Origin: Sesamum alatum
Lineage: Eukaryota > Streptophyta > Magnoliopsida > Lamiales > Pedaliaceae
NCBI GenBank assembly: GCA_034509735.1
Contig: JACGWO010000004.1
Coordinates: 12,877,395 to 12,941,394 of the forward strand
DNA length: 64,000 bases
Reading direction: 5' to 3'
The stretch's first letter is position 1. The number at the start of each line of letters is the position of its first letter. This document shows, piece by piece, positions 45,345 to 57,278 of this stretch. A program made the position numbers and the translations under genes. The notes beneath the pieces were generated by a model that was not told the DNA's origin, did no database searches, and worked only from the letters and a program-made list of their open reading frames with translations.

Positions 45345-45875
45345 AATGGGCTTTATTCAATTCTAAATTAAATGATCCCATGGACTTTATATTAAAATCC
45401 TATTTAATATACTAAGCCCATTAATTAATTAATGGAATGGACTTTTTTTAATTCCAAATTAAATAGTCCATGGACTTTATATTAAATCATATTTAATACC
45501 AAGCCCATTAATTAATTCCATAGAATGAGATTATTTAATTCTAAATTAAATAGTCCCATGGACTTTATATTAAAATCCTATTTAATATACTAAGCCCATT
45601 AATTAATTAATGGAATGGACTTTATTTAATTCCAAATTAAATAGTCCAGGGACTTTATATTAAATCCTATTTAATACCAAGCCCATTAATTAATTCCATA
45701 GAATGGGATTATTTAATTCTAAATTAAATAGTCCCATGGACTTTATATTAAAATCCTATTTAATATACTAAGCCCATTAATTAATTAATGGAATGGACTT
45801 TATTTAATTCCAAATTAAATAGTCCATGGACTTTATATTAAATCCTATTTAATACCAAGCCCATTAATTAATTAA
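45345..45875 (-). repeat. AT-rich tandem repeat in LTR E, 178-bp dimer of about 89-bp halves
   Basis: The marker AATGGAATGG recurs at 45431, 45609 and 45787, a 178-bp period. Each 178-bp unit has two related halves of about 89 bp: one with AATGGAATGGAC and TAATACCAAGCCC, the other with a TTATTTAATTC start and ATATACTAAGCCC end. It lies in U3. Confidence 0.85.
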
Positions 45876-47092
45876 TTCACCCTTTTAATCTAATTAAAAG
45901 GAAAGCCCATGCTTTGTAAAATTCATAAATCTAATTTATCAACTCAAGCCCGATTATTCCAAATAATTCATCGAAGCTTGAATCTCCAAGAAGTATAATT
46001 TAATTCCATTAAATTAAACCTTCTCCCGAAATTAATTCCCTTTCATTTGGTGTAGCGGGTGTGACTCTTTAGGTTCACCTTTCAGCTAGACTTGGACCTA
46101 CTTCTTGTTATTTCATAACCAAAGTAGTCTGTTACCATGGGTGGCCATCTAGCAACGGTCCATGGCACTAGAGACTAGGTGAATTTATGGTGTGAACATT
46201 TAGGCTCCGAGTTATACGCAGGTGTGGTCCTATCGACGCTCGATACATACGGGTACGGTCCTACTGTCGCCTGTCTCCCGGCCTTTAGTCTAGGGGTCGG
46301 TTCCCATTCTTGACTAGGCAACTATGCATAATGCTCGAGATAGGTTTAACTCGACGTAGGAAATCCTTTCCCACTACATCAAGTGCTATAGCCATAGACT
46401 TTGTGAGTCTAAACCATCTCCGAGCGCATAGGAGATCTTGCTGTCATATCCTTTGACAGGGGACAGATCCTATCTTGGAATTCACCGTTCTTACATACTC
46501 TGACTGCACTGGACGAGGCTTATGATGACCATATGATATAATCGGTCAAATTTCACCAGATCCAAGATACAGCCTTAGTATGTAGGGGACTGCCGTGATC
46601 TTCAAGTCCGAGGACTAATCCCGTACTATCGGAACCGGGAATACGAGTCATACCGACCAAGCTCGAGTAGCTTCTATATGACGATTCCCGCGAGTCACCT
46701 CAGTCGGCCGCTCCCCAGCAGACTGACCCACTAACACTGCTTAGACGATCCTCGTCACCCGTCGATGAAAACACGACAGCAGATGCTTAGTGCAAGTCTC
46801 AAATGGATTCTCGATGCCCTGTCTCGAGATTCCTTTGACTTGGAGTATTTCAGACTGATTCGGCGAAACTGATTTCATGAACCTACCTCCAAGCGTAGTT
46901 CCAATTTCCCAAAATGTTATTTCAGTCTGTGGGCGTTTGTTGTGACATCGTAACGATGCAAGCAGTAAGTACAACAAACTCATGCCTATGAATCCTTACT
47001 ACATTCATTAACATAATATTACTTGTTCACAGATTGACGAATGGTTCTCAGAACAGCCAATACCATTGACTTTCTGGTCACCTATTCTAACA

Positions 47093-49239
47093 ATCTCCCA
47101 CTTGACCAATAAGTCAATTACCCATTTTGTTCAGAATCCACTGAGTAAATCTACGATACCGACTAAGGTATTGTGAGTCCGCTTATATTTCCTTGCGAAG
47201 CAATACGGTCTAACCGTGTTACCTCTATCCACCATTGCCTCTTAGAGATGGTGGTTGTCTAAGAATATTTTCGTGGATCTTGTGATGAGATCTCGTGCCA
47301 ATACTCCCATAGCCAAGTTGCCTGCCATATAGGCGAACATGGCTTGGTCGTGCTAGGCGCCACGTCCATCCTATGGACGCGGTCTTCATCAGTGACCACT
47401 ATCCGATGCACTCGTCATTGGGCCTGACTGTGCATACCTTTGAGACTAACTGGTTTTCACTTATGCTCTGGAAGCTAGTATCGCTTTAGCTTCCAAAGCA
47501 ACTCTCAACAGACGGTGCATCATGAACACATCTTTAGTCCTTATTCAGGTACTAAGGATCGTTCTTGATTGCTGTCTTCAACCCCTCAGTGCATTACCGA
47601 TTTATGTTGAGCCATGCTAGAAGCACTCTCAACATCGGTTCCTATGCACCGAGTAAACATATCATATGTTTCCCTAGGGTTAAGACGTAGGGGATACTCA
47701 ACATCCAAGCCTTCTCATTAGTCCACCGTGACTAAGTCTTGAATGGCTTGATGCTTTATGCATAGTATCCAAGTTTTCTCATCAGTTTTACTATGACTGA
47801 GTCTCGAATAACTTGTCCCTCTACATATATGAGTTTTTCTCATCAGTCCACCATGACTGAGTCTTTGAAAAAAACTCAATTCATGATATGTACGTGGGAA
47901 CCCTTAAAGTGTCATGGAGAATTTTCGTGAGTTACAGTTGTGTTTTAGTGATTTCTAATGTCTTGAATTCATCCATGAATCAAGATATTACACACTTAAA
48001 CACTTGGAACGCCATTTCTACTCCCACTGATCACCTACGTTGTTTAAGACCGAGTCATGCTCCGTATGAGCTCGTCAAAACAAATATTCCAGTTATGCGG
48101 TGTTTCAAACCTTGTTTGAATTTCCTAGTGGATTCTATGGCTCCTCTCCATAAATCCTACTATGATGTCCAACATCACGTTCCGCGGGTCATTTGGATTA
48201 CTATCCAAATTTGACCGAACATATCCCGATCACTCGTACCTCTTACGACATTCGGGTTCGTTCTTAAGGGGACTTGGAATGTGATCAATTTAAGATAGAA
48301 ATGCAATTATAAGCAACGTTTAGCATTATTCTGTCGTAAACTTGTACAAATTAGACACCGAGTCTAATTTGTCTCCCACTAGTCCCTTGACGTATGTAGG
48401 ATCCTTCTACATGCTCAAGGACTTTGTCGGGACATAGGCTTGCCAAACCATGGCTCCTTGTGCGTGACTCTTGGCAAAGTGCCACGTTCCTTACGTTGGC
48501 AATTTTGAGTCTACGTCTACACGGGCTAAGGTAATTGGGCGAAACTTCGATCGATTTTCGTCCAACGAGATTCGATTGTTCCCTTTATCAGAGACCGTCA
48601 TACTTGGCCTTTATAGGAAATGTTTCATTGAGAATTCCATTCTCAACTGGATGCTCAAGAGCTCCCACTAAATACACGGCCTTTTCGATCCTATCGAAAA
48701 CAGGTTTAATTTTGCGACCATTTATGGTTCACCTCCTTAAGTCTAATTCCCAAACCTCCTATGGGACCTTTAGACTTTTGAACCCTCTTATGGTTTTTGT
48801 GCATTAGTAACCTACAGTTGTCTTATTGGCTCCCTTCCAATAGACTATTTGGCAAGCCTACTTTGTCCAACAAAGAGCTTTCGGACTTCTTCTTCATAAA
48901 AGACTTGCAAATTTAGTCGATTCGAATCATCTACTTCTAGATTCATCGAACTTTCCAATTTACTTATCTTTTAATAAGAAGAAACGTCCTAGCTGTTTGT
49001 AGATGCCAAATCTGTAAGTTGGTCTTGATTAATCCATTTAGATAATTAGAATTTTGAGTATCCATAAACCTTTTATGGGATGGTGTTCTAGGAATTCACG
49101 TGTAACTACTAGCAAACATGAATCAATATTCAATAATTTTATTTGATCAAATATGTATGTAATAAAACCTTTGTCCAACAAAGAGACATACTTTTGATCA
49201 TGCTAGGTTACGTAATTCCTATATTATCCTAACATGATC
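47093..49239 (-). pseudogene. eroded pol of element E
   Basis: No open frame, but homology is visible in order on the minus strand: RNase H end (about 47200-47310, beside DNA for the HHLLREM region), the RT/linker remnant, a stretch matching the integrase-linker SPAYVKRLVGDK (about 48370) and one matching KPFVGQ before the integrase core (about 48850). From the LTR to the linker there are about 1280 bp against about 2040 bp in element A, so much of RT is deleted. No enzyme can be made. Confidence 0.75.
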
Positions 49240-50225
49240 ACGATTCTGGGCCTAACAAGTCTCTAGTCCTTTTCATCAATGGACCTTGCCATTGTTGAGT
49301 CGTAGAACTGTTCTTGACTTTTAAGTCCTCATTCACTTTCTGCAAACCACCCGCAGATCAGTGATAGGAACGGTATCAAATACCAAAAAGTGATCATGTC
49401 AATACTCAATATCAAATTTTACCTACATTGGGGAGAGGTTTAGGATGCTCCCCTTTCCAATGGCCCTCTTTACGACAGTAAATGCTTACGTTCTTAGAAA
49501 CTATGAACTTTGACTGCTGAACCTTTTGCTCTTTCCTTTACCTCCACCTTGTGTTGTAAAGGAACAGCACTTGAAGTGCTTTAATAGTTGATGTCACCTT
49601 ACCCTTCTTCCTCTTTTGGCGTCTGGCACCCTTGCCTTTCGCTATGGAGGTTGAAGCCTCTCCTACTAGTACCGACGGCGCAGATTTTGCAATCGTTGCC
49701 TCGTACTAGGCCAACATAATTACCAACCTATGAAGATCTTTTCTAAGCTCGTTCATGTTGATAATTAATGGTTTCGTAGGAGGAAGGAAGAGACTGAAGG
49801 ATCATGTCAATGTACGTCTCTTTTTCAAGACTGATGTGGAGGTCTTTTGAGCTTCTCCACTAGGGATTGCATCATCACTCCATGTTTCTTTGTACCGACA
49901 TCCCTTCCGTCATCTTAGCTCCAAACATGCTTTCATTGCATTTTACCCCACATGCTGGTCCAAGACCATATAGACATGATGCAAACGAAGCATAGTTTGA
50001 GCCAACATCATTATATCCTACTTGCCGGTGGTCATCCTTCAACTTTTGAACGCCAAGCGTTGCCTTAGTTGTCGACCCTCCGGCAAGGGCTGAGGAACAT
50101 CCTCATCCGGTTATGTGAGTTAAGGTTCTGGAAATCTAAGACCATCTTAAGATTTCGCAGTCAATTCATGATTGGTTCCTTTTTAATGAGCCTCTTAGTG
50201 ATGTGTTTGGTGGATTCTTAGACAT
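49240..50225 (-). pseudogene. eroded gag of element E
   Basis: On the minus strand it begins ATG TCT AAG AAT CCA at 50225, the conserved MSKNP start, but stops appear early. Recognisable later parts: the basic GAG-tail region with CCTTGCC/CTTTACC-type Lys/Gly codons (about 49530-49640) and a zinc-knuckle remnant near 49460-49490. It is homologous to the gag relic of element C at 13740-14498. Confidence 0.78.
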
Positions 50226-52602
50226 TCACAACATATATGAAACAGAAAATAATAAGCAGAAATGAAGTAATATTTTGGTTAAGTCTCGGTCTTTAGTCCT
50301 TAACCTCTCCCACTATTTCTACGAAAACACGGCACTCTCAAACGTTGTTTTCGGAAATCCTTTCCTAGTGGGCTCGGGATCCATAGCGATCTCCCCCATA
50401 CCCCGCTTTTACGATTCGCATGGGAAAAGAACCTGTGGGAGGTATTCCATACCATTCTCGTTCCACGAGATTCCCAAGATAATTGCCTCACCCTTTCACG
50501 TGATCCCGAAGACTCCAAGCGAATCACGTTATTCGGGCGTTAGACCCGACCCAATCAACCGATTCATAAACTCACTGCTACCTCCACGACTAGTGAGACA
50601 GGTAACAACAGTCTACTCATCGTTCATGACAAAGTGCAGCTTCTTTTAATCACGATAGTCGTGCCACGACTCGTGAGACCACGCTATCGACCTAAAAGAT
50701 CTTCCTCACTTTTGCCATGGATGGAAGGCTTGGACAGACTCCCAGAGTCCTAGTCCATTTATTAAGGGTCTATATTTAACTTGGTTTAACCAAGTGAGAG
50801 TTTTGATAGAACGAGACCTCATCACATATATTAAGTATTGCATTGCATGCGTTATGGCAAAAATATTCTAAGCGTGAATGTAACCATACATAAAGCATAT
50901 AGAATAATCATAAACATATAATACGCATCGCATGCAAAATAAAGCCTAGCACGCCCCTGTAGGATGATCACAAGCCCAAACCTATGCGACCCACTGAGCC
51001 CGCAGTGGATCTATGGTCAATCTAAGGGTAGGCCCTACACTATTACGAGATTTAATAACCCATTACATGCAATGGGCCTTGTAAGTCCTCTTTATCTTCT
51101 TGGGCTCTCCATCGTGGGCCTACACCGGGCTTCTTCTCCATGGATGCTCCGTGGGCCATCTGATAGCAACCTCCATGGGCCTCCAACACCTTGGGCTTGT
51201 CTTCTCTTGCAGCTTTTATTTACAAAAAAAAATAAAACCTCACCACTAATTCTACTCTCATTACATCATAAAATAAGAAACCCCAATTAAACATTTGGGG
51301 GGAGTACATGAGGAGGGAGAGAGAAAGCCTTATTATTCCAAGGCACTAGAAGAGAGACAGAGAGGAAAATAAAGAGGCACACAGGCCACAACCCAACAAA
51401 TAAATGTAAATAAACCATACATGCGGTCTAGGGGCTTTGTGATCATCCTTTGTCAAATCAATTAACACAAATAGCACAAATACATATCCCACGTAAAATA
51501 TGCTATACCAACATCCATGATAATCCATACCATAAAATAAATATAGAAATTACATGTAAAATATTCACACCAAACATTGGATAATAGTGCAACCTATGCA
51601 CAACGATTTTTGTTGGAAAAACCTTTTCCATAATTAACAAGGCAATATTAATTCTATGAAATATAAAATCTCAACCAAAATTAAAATGCCCCAAGTTAAT
51701 TAATTCAGAAAAAAATTCCCAGAATTATACAGAAAAATCAAATGTTCTGAACACAAAAATCAACAATTCAAGAATATGCCCATTTATTCAAGAATTCCAA
51801 AATCCAACATTCGTGCAATATTAATACATGTCAAGATCTACTCATACTCAAGCCATAAAATAACCATGATGTCCTACATCATAAAACGCAGAAATTATTG
51901 CGAAATTTCACATATGAATTTTGATCATTGGTGCAACCATGCAAAAATTAAATCTTGTTAGGAAACCCTTTCCTCATCAACCAAGCAATATTTATTTTAG
52001 GAAATTCCAAATCTCAAAAAATAAAAATTCTAAGTCAACGGGTTCAGAATAATGCAGAAAATATTATAAAAATAATTCAGTAAAAACAGTTTTGAAAAAC
52101 GAGCCAAAAACGGGAGAGAAACGAAAAACGGCCACAGCCGGCCGGCCAGCGCGCGCGCGCGCGCAGGCTCCTCTGCCTGCGCGCACAGCGCGCGCGCCCA
52201 GCGCATGCCATGCCTGCGTCCAGCGCGCGCGCGCAGGCGCCCATGCCTGCGCGCGCGGCCGCGCGCGCGGCCGGCACAGCGCGCGCGCTGTCCGCGCACG
52301 CTGGGCGCGCTGGCCGGGCGCGCGCAGGCCCCTGCCTGCACGCGCGGCCAGCGTGCTGCTGCTGCCGGTTCGCCGTTTTTCACTCTTTTCGACTTTTTCA
52401 TGCAATTTTTTCTAAACCACAAGATAAATTAAACCCTAGAACATGTATAAACACATTCAAGAAAACCAAGATCCAAAATCCCATGCAAAATTAAACGCCA
52501 ATAAATATCTACGATAAATATGCTATAAACGTAAATTAAAACACGTTTATCATGCTTAAACGCACATAGCACATAGAATTCTAGGCCTATACACCGAACC
52601 GG
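50226..52602 (-). other. leader of element E with GC-rich block
   Basis: About 2.4 kb untranslated. GC-rich block at about 52135-52375. Hairpin CCACTG-AGCCCG-CAGTGG at 50991-51008. The TATA-like motif before gag seen in A copies is mutated here (TAGAAATAG, near 50319-50327). Open frames on either strand in this stretch have no recognisable content. Confidence 0.78.
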
Positions 52603-52614
52603 GCTCTGATACCA
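52603..52614 (-). other. primer-binding site (tRNA-iMet), element E
   Basis: GCTCTGATACCA on the + strand, one base from the LTR. Confidence 0.93.
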
Positions 52615-53176
52615 CTGAAAGAAATATGTGGATCGTCCCGGGAGATTAACGCGAATAGCGGAAGCGCGAAATAGTGCGTAATAAAAAAAATTACAAAGCA
52701 TAATTAAATGGAATTTAAACTATGCATAATATACATAACGAATCAAGGGGTGTGCCCTTGATTCTCCCGGGCGTTCGGTGTATCTCATGTTCAATAAAAC
52801 ACAACATGGAGGCCATAGAATTGAAATCGAAAAAACGAAATTAAAGAACCTACCCGGTTGTAATTTTGTCTTCGTTCGGCTACATGCATTGTTCCCGTTT
52901 TGCACCAAGATCTCAAGAAGAGACCCTCTAAATCATCTCACTCGCTCCACCGGAAAGCAAACAACCCTTGTGCTAGCAAGAAATTATTTTGGGGAGAAGA
53001 GACATCGATACACGCTATGAATTAACGCAATCAATGTCTCTTATGTTCTTAACTTGAATAAAATCAAGAAGAACAAAGAATATTTCTTGGGAGAGAAGAA
53101 AGAGGGTGGACGAATTTGAGAGAGATGAGAGATGAGAGTTGTAGACAATACTAGGTGTAAGTGTGTGTTTTTTAAG

Positions 53177-53272
53177 TATTTATAGAAGATGGAATTCCTA
53201 TTCCTTCTCAAACTCTTCCAAAGAGACACACATTGACTAGGATTTTGACCTAGTCAAATCCTAGTCAAATTA
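53177..53272 (-). promoter_or_regulatory. LTR promoter, element E 5' LTR
   Basis: Minus-strand TATAAATA at 53177-53184, with two TTGAC and two GTCAA cores at about 53232-53272. Confidence 0.5.
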
Positions 53273-53334
53273 GGCTTTGATTAAGTTAAATCAATCATGG
53301 CCCTTCATTCATCATTCTCTAGATCAAATCTTGT

Positions 53335-53880
53335 CCATCCATTTTGATGGGCTTTATGGAATGGGCTTTATTCAATTGTAAATTAAATGATCCCATGGAC
53401 TTTATATTAAAATCCTATTTAATATACTAAGCCCATTAATTAATTAATGGAATGGACTTTATTTAATTTCAAATTAAATAGTCCATGGACTTTATATTAA
53501 TCATATTTAATACCAAGCCCATTAATTAATTCCATAGAATGGGATTATTTAATTCTAAAATTAAATAGTCCCATGGACTTTTATATTAAAATCCTATTTA
53601 ATATACTAAGCCCATTAATTAATTAATGGAATGGACTTTATTTAATTCCAAATTAAATAGTCCAGGGACTTTATATTAAATCCTATTTAATACCAAGCCC
53701 ATTAATTAATTCCATAGAATGGGATTATTTAATTCTAAATTAAATAGTCCCATGGACTTTATATTAAAATCCTATTTAATATACTAAGCCCATTAATTAA
53801 TTAATGGAATGGACTTTATTTAATTCCAATTAAATAGTCCATGGACTTTATATTAATCCTATTTAATACCAAGCCCATTA
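53335..53880 (-). repeat. AT-rich tandem repeat in the 5' LTR of E
   Basis: Same array as in the 3' LTR; AATGGAATGG recurs at 53446, 53625 and 53803 (intervals 179 and 178). The number of units agrees between the two LTRs. Confidence 0.85.
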
Positions 53881-54410
53881 TTAATTAATTCACCCTTTTA
53901 ATCTAATTAAAAGGAAAGCCCATGCTTTGTAAAAATTCATAAATCTAATTTATGAACTCAAGCCCGATTATTCCAAATAATTCATCGAATCTTGAATCTC
54001 CAAGAAGTATAATTTAATTCCATTAAATTAAACTTTCTCCCGAAATTAATTCCAATTAATTTCCTTTCATTTGGTGTAGCGGGTGTGACTCTTTAGGTTC
54101 ACCTTTCAGCTAGACTTGGACCTACTTCTTGTTATTTCATAACCAAAGTAGTCCGTTACCATGGGTGGCCATCTAGCAACGGTCCATGGCACTAGAGACT
54201 AGGTGAATTTATGGTGTGAACATTTAGGCTCCGAGTTATACGCAGGTGTGGTCCTATCGACGCTCGATACATACGGGTACGGTCCTACTGTCGCCTGTCT
54301 CCCGGCCTTTAGTCTAGGGGTCGGTTCCCATTCTTGACTAGGCAACTATGCATAATGCTCGAGATAGGTTTTAACTCGATGTAGGAAATCCTTTCCCACT
54401 ACATCAAGTG

Positions 54411-54422
54411 CTATGGCCATAG
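54411..54422. other. U3 palindrome, version CTATGGCCATAG
   Basis: Perfect 12-bp palindrome in the 5' LTR of E, the third covarying version in the window. Confidence 0.7.
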
Positions 54423-55747
54423 ACTTTGTGAGTCTAAACCATCTCCGAGCGCATAGGAGATCTTGCTGTCATATCCTTTGACAGGGGACAGATCCTATCT
54501 TGGAATTCACCGTTCTTACATACTCTGACTGCACTGGACGAGGCTTATGATGACCATGGATATAATCGGTCAAATTTCACCAGATCCAAGATACAGCCTT
54601 AGTATGTAGGGGACTGCCGTGATCCTCAAGTCCGAGGACTAATCCCGTACTATCGGAACCGGGAATACGAGTCATACCGACCAAGCCCGAGTAGCTTCTA
54701 TATGACGATTCCCGCGAGTCACCTCAGTCGGCCGCTCCCCAGCAGACCGACCCACTAACACTGCTTAGACGATCCTCGTCACCCGTCGATGAAACACGAC
54801 AGCAGATGCTTAGTGCAAGTCTCAAATGGATTCACGATGCCCTGTCTCGAGATTCCTTTGACTTGGAGTATTTCAGACTGATTCGGCGAAAACTGATTTC
54901 ATGAACCTACCTCCAAGCGTAGTTCCAATTTCCCAAAAATGTTATTTCAGTCTGTGGGCGTTTTTTGTGACATCGTAACGATGCAAGCAGTAAGTACAAC
55001 AAACTCATGCCTATGAATCCTTACTACATTCATTAACATAATATTACTTGTTCACTGATTGACGAATGGTTCTCAGAACAGCCAATACCATTGACTTTCT
55101 GGTCACCTATTCTAACAACTCTGTACACCCGAGCTGCACTAGACATGGCTTATGACTACTCAAGAGTATTTTGGCAATCTCTCACCATATCTAAGATACA
55201 GACCGATGTACAGGTAAACTCAGCAGTTCCTCAAGTCAAAGGACTTGACCTGTACCGTTGGAACCGGGAACTCACGTCATACCTTGCTGACCATACTCAA
55301 GGTCCTCCGTAAGACGGTTCCCGCGAGTCACCTCAGTCAGTTGCTTCCTAGCATGGTGACCCACTAACACTGCTTAGACGACTGTCGTCACCCGTCGATG
55401 AAATACGACAGCAGATGCTTAGTGCAAGTCTCGAAGGGAATCCCGGTACCCATTTTCGAGATTCCTTGACTTGGAGATTTTTGGACTAATTCGGTAAGAC
55501 TGATTTCATGGACCTACCTCCAAGCGTAGTCCCTGTCTTCGAAATCGATTCTCAGTCCGTGGGCTTTGTTTGCGTAGTGAACAGATATGTAATAGCAGAT
55601 ATAAGTGAACGTAAACAAAGTGTTGCCATATGAATCTTCACTTCTTTATTCATAAATTTTTTATCAAACACCTGAATTTGTCTAGACATAAGTTACATAT
55701 TCCTGCCACAATTGGCTTACATGGTCACCTATTCTAACAATCTCCCA

Positions 55748-57273
55748 CATGACCTTTAAAGCCAATCGCCCATATGTCTAATCCCATCTTCTCAAGATGT
55801 TGCGTATGAGAGCTCTGCGATATAGGCTTTGTCAGCGGATCTGTTATGTTGTCTGCTGAGTTGACTCGGTCCATCCGGACGTCACCTCTTTCTCCCATTT
55901 CTCTAAGAAGATGGTAGCGTCTAAGAATGTGTTTGGAACAGTGATGAGATCTCGGTTCCTTTGTTTGCGCTATTGCACTGTTGTTATCAGAGAAAATGAC
56001 AACAGGCTCGGCGATGCTAGGCACCATACCTAACTCTTGGATGTAGTTTCTCATCCAAACCGCTTCCTTAGCAGCTTCTGAAGCTGCTATGTATTCAGCC
56101 TCTGTGGTGGAGTCAACAATGGTTTCTTGCTTGGAACTTTTCCAAGCTACTACTCCTCCATTGAGTTTTAATATGTACCCCGATTGAGACTTGGCATCAT
56201 CGTCATCAGACTGGAAGCTAGCGTTGCTAAAGCCTTCCAGAATTAGTTCTCCATTGCCACAGACTAGGAACATTTCCTTAGTCCTCCTTAGGTACTTAAG
56301 GATGTCCTTAACAGCATTCCAATGTGCCTCTCCTGCGCAGGACTGATATCTGCTTGTTACGCTCAAAGCGTATGCAATGTCAGGCCTAGTGCAGTGGACT
56401 GCATATTGGATGCTACCTACGGCAGAAGCATAGGGGATGACTTTCATCCTTTCAAGTTCCTCATCAGTCTGTGGGGACTGTTTCTTGGACAACTTGATCC
56501 CATGCCTCATGGGAAGGAGTCCTCGTTTGGAGTTGTCCATTCGATATCTCTTTAGGACTTTCTCCATATACGAGTTTTGGGTGAGTCCTAACATCCTTTT
56601 AGATCTGTCCCTGACAATCTGGATGCCTAGGATGTAGGAAGCTTCACCCAAGTCCTTCATGGAAAACTGGGTTGACAACCATGCTTTTGTGTTTCCTAAC
56701 ATTCTAACGTCATTACCAATGAGTAGAATGTCATCCACATAAAGCACTAGGAACACTATTGAGCTCCCACTGACCTTCTTGTATACACAAGGGTCGGATT
56801 CCTTTTTGATGAAGTCATAACCCCGTATTACTTCATCAAATCGAATGTTCCAACTTCGGGATGCTTGTTTGAGGCCATAGATGGACTTCTGGAGACGACA
56901 GGCTTTCTGTTCTTCTCCAGTGACCGTGAAACCCTCCGGCTGATCTATATAGATCTCTTTTTCAACAAAATCGTTGAGGAAGGCCGTTTTCACGTCCATC
57001 TGCCATATCTCATAGTCATACCATGCTGCTATGGCGAGCAGGATCCGAATGGATTTAGCCATGGCTACTGGCGAGTAGGTATCCTCAAAATTGACCCCGG
57101 GAGTGTATCCCTTAGCTACAAGCCTAGCCTTAAAGGTTGTGACTTCTCCATCAACGCCAAGTTTGCGCTTGTAGACCCACTTACAGCCCACTAGCTTAAC
57201 ACCTTTCGGTGGATCTACAAGACTCCAGACTTGGTTCTCGCTCATGGAGTCCATTTCGGCTTTCATGGCCTCA
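55748..57273 (-). pseudogene. RT and RNase H of element A4
   Basis: Open frame of about 500 codons of pol, from LEAMKAEMDSM near the solo LTR junction to the C-terminus. RT motifs: [24 protein letters not shown] near 56735. RNase H motifs: STTEAEYIAASEAAKEAVW, FSDNNSAIAQ (the usual Cys is Ser), HHCSKH. Two codons are missing next to GYT (other copies read [10 protein letters not shown]). A one-base loss near 55785 changes the last residues. The open frame extends upstream into solo LTR B3, but that part is not Pol. It is the best-preserved RT-RNase H of a minus-strand element here except for element A. Confidence 0.9.
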
Positions 57274-57278
57274 AGCCA

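Larger units (their letters stand above)
44597..47092 (-). repeat. 3' LTR of element E
   Basis: 2496 bp. On the minus strand it starts TGTTAGAATAGG at 47092, after the PPT. U5 hairpin AATCAAGG/CCTTGATT (44723-44745). The U3 palindrome position reads CTATAGCCATAG (46386-46397), one mismatch from perfect. It contains a tandem repeat (45345-45875). Confidence 0.94.
44597..55117 (-). mobile_element. full-length copia element E (10,521 bp), probably non-autonomous
   Basis: Complete on the minus strand: 5' LTR 52616-55117, PBS 52603-52614, leader, gag-pol relic, PPT, 3' LTR 44597-47092. TSD ACTCT is perfect (44592-44596 and 55118-55122), inside the A4 LTR. The LTRs (2496 and 2502 bp) are nearly identical by eye, so the insertion is recent. 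Yet there is no minus-strand open frame of 60 codons or more between 47093 and 50225, and about 760 bp of the RT region is missing compared with element A. Gag, Pol and RT must have come from another element. Confidence 0.93.
52616..55117 (-). repeat. 5' LTR of element E
   Basis: 2502 bp. U5 hairpin AATCAAGGG/CCCTTGATT (52741-52763). Donor-like GGTAGGTT on the minus strand near 52853. Palindrome CTATGGCCATAG (54411-54422), perfect. Stem CTGTCA/TGACAG (54466-54484). Confidence 0.94.
43216..55739 (-). repeat. 3' LTR of element A4 (family A), split by element E
   Basis: Two pieces, 43216-44596 and 55123-55739, sum to about 1998 bp, the normal A length. On the minus strand the LTR starts at 55739 next to PPT GTCATGTGGGAGAT and ends at 43216 within A3's LTR. 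The outer end reads TGTCAAAGAAT instead of TGAAAGAAT, so the exact boundary is uncertain by a few bases. U5 hairpin CTCAAGGG/CCCTTGAG at 43323-43343. Confidence 0.9.

Noticed and set aside
45345..45875. Reading the 178-bp repeat as a centromeric satellite
   Set aside because: Only about three units, confined to LTR E in both copies. The resemblance to known 178-bp satellites is in length only.
47888..48214. 108-codon plus-strand frame in the E pol relic, and 124 codons at 50275-50649
   Set aside because: Antisense to the element, no homology, and inside decayed sequence.
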